DNA from: Candidatus Poribacteria bacterium
GTDB taxonomy: Bacteria; Poribacteria; WGA-4E; WGA-3G
Assembly (NCBI GenBank): GCA_022394775.1
Contig: JAGFCB010000186.1
Location: 1-32,396 of the forward strand
DNA length: 32,396 nt
Reading direction: 5' to 3'
Under the pieces are notes generated by a model. It saw only the letters and a list, made by a program, of their open reading frames with translations, made no database searches and was not told the origin of the DNA. Below are positions 32,037 through 32,396 of this stretch, piece by piece. Made by a program: the position numbers and the translations under genes. How positions within the stretch are numbered: position 1 is the stretch's first letter; each line of letters starts with the position of its first letter.

Positions 32037-32396
32037 CTATACTAAAAGGCTCTCAACGATTGCTTGAAATTGTTTCTCAATATATTGACGGTGGTTGTCC
32101 ATTTCGGTGTCTACTGACAGTTTTGTCGATACGAGTTCATCGTAGCGTTCGACGTATTCCAGTAAGGTATCGACCTCTTTTTCGTAACAGATTGCCGATG
32201 CGAGGACCTTCTCCTTCAGCAAAAGTGGGAGTTCCGTTTCCGTAATCTGGGTTAATTCCCATCGCCATACCTTTTCGGAGATATAAGCGACAAACTGATT
32301 AAGCAGGTCGCCTTTGTAATCAGTGCTTTGGAGTGCTTTCACCTCTTGAATAAGTCCTAAGACGTGGTTGAAGAGTTCATCAGAGAAATGTTGTCG
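32037..32396 (-). CDS. hypothetical helical protein (5' end outside the window)
   Basis: The frame is open to the right edge (first visible residues RQHFSDELFNHVLGLIQEV), so the start lies beyond 32396; an internal GTG at 32342 is not needed. The visible 119 residues are charged and almost entirely helical, with heptad-like stretches (EVDTLLEYVERYDELVST, HRQYIEKQFQAIVESLL) that suggest a coiled coil or helical bundle. There is no signal peptide or membrane helix in view. I do not recognise the family. Confidence 0.7.
   Translation of the reverse strand, partial: RQHFSDELFNHVLGLIQEVKALQSTDYKGDLLNQFVAYISEKVWRWELTQITETELPLLLKEKVLASAICYEKEVDTLLEYVERYDELVSTKLSVDTEMDNHRQYIEKQFQAIVESLLV

Overview
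The window looks like a chromosomal segment of an uncultured marine or sponge-associated bacterium, most like Candidatus Poribacteria. This is inferred from gene content: four phytanoyl-CoA dioxygenase (PhyH) genes, three very large WD40 genes, a bacterial microcompartment shell gene beside a CoA-acylating aldehyde dehydrogenase, and many stand-alone metabolic genes on both strands. I had no database access, so the taxon is a judgement. There are no phage genes, CRISPR arrays or rRNA genes, and I saw no tRNA.

Layout. Positions 1-521 are the right part of an IS3-family insertion sequence, cut by the window edge. Next come an orphan GspC-like membrane protein (967-1515) and a minus-strand block: a frameshifted NIPSNAP gene, a 45-residue membrane protein, isocitrate dehydrogenase and a divergent citrate-synthase-like protein. 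That block appears to be driven by a promoter at 5742-5770 whose spacer is filled by a perfect 22-bp palindrome. On the plus strand follow the BMC shell protein (6117), the aldehyde dehydrogenase with a probable encapsulation helix (6565) and DNA ligase LigA (8059). An endonuclease III-like glycosylase (10096-10773, minus) ends tail-to-tail with ligA. A plus-strand run then holds a TIM-barrel sugar isomerase/epimerase, a DUF1611 (DgcN-type) P-loop protein and a PhyH protein with HxG in place of HxD.

The middle has a BMP-family lipoprotein and a 14-repeat WD40 protein (both minus), and, diverging from the latter, a 1042-residue UvrD-type helicase with a complete DEDDh exonuclease domain embedded in it. 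A second 14-repeat WD40 protein (minus, secreted) follows, then a plus-strand operon of amidohydrolase, PhyH, PhyH and DUF420 membrane protein, leading into a third secreted WD40 protein. The right end is minus strand: a fourth PhyH, a Trp-rich unknown overlapping an XdhC-type maturation factor, a malate/lactate-dehydrogenase-fold protein lacking its catalytic residues, and a partial helical protein.

How the genes fit together. Citrate-synthase-like protein plus Icd suggests a regulated TCA segment. BMC-H plus aldehyde dehydrogenase suggests encapsulated aldehyde oxidation to acyl-CoA, with the remaining shell genes elsewhere. The PhyH, amidohydrolase and TIM-barrel genes suggest catabolism of small organic substrates. 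The three WD40 proteins share an N-terminal signature and are clearly paralogues. Intergenic gaps carry several families of short dispersed repeats: TTATCAG-like heptads, GC-rich hairpins with an AAACC-type loop edge, and GTAGnAGGCACAC elements. These look like a genome-wide feature of this organism.
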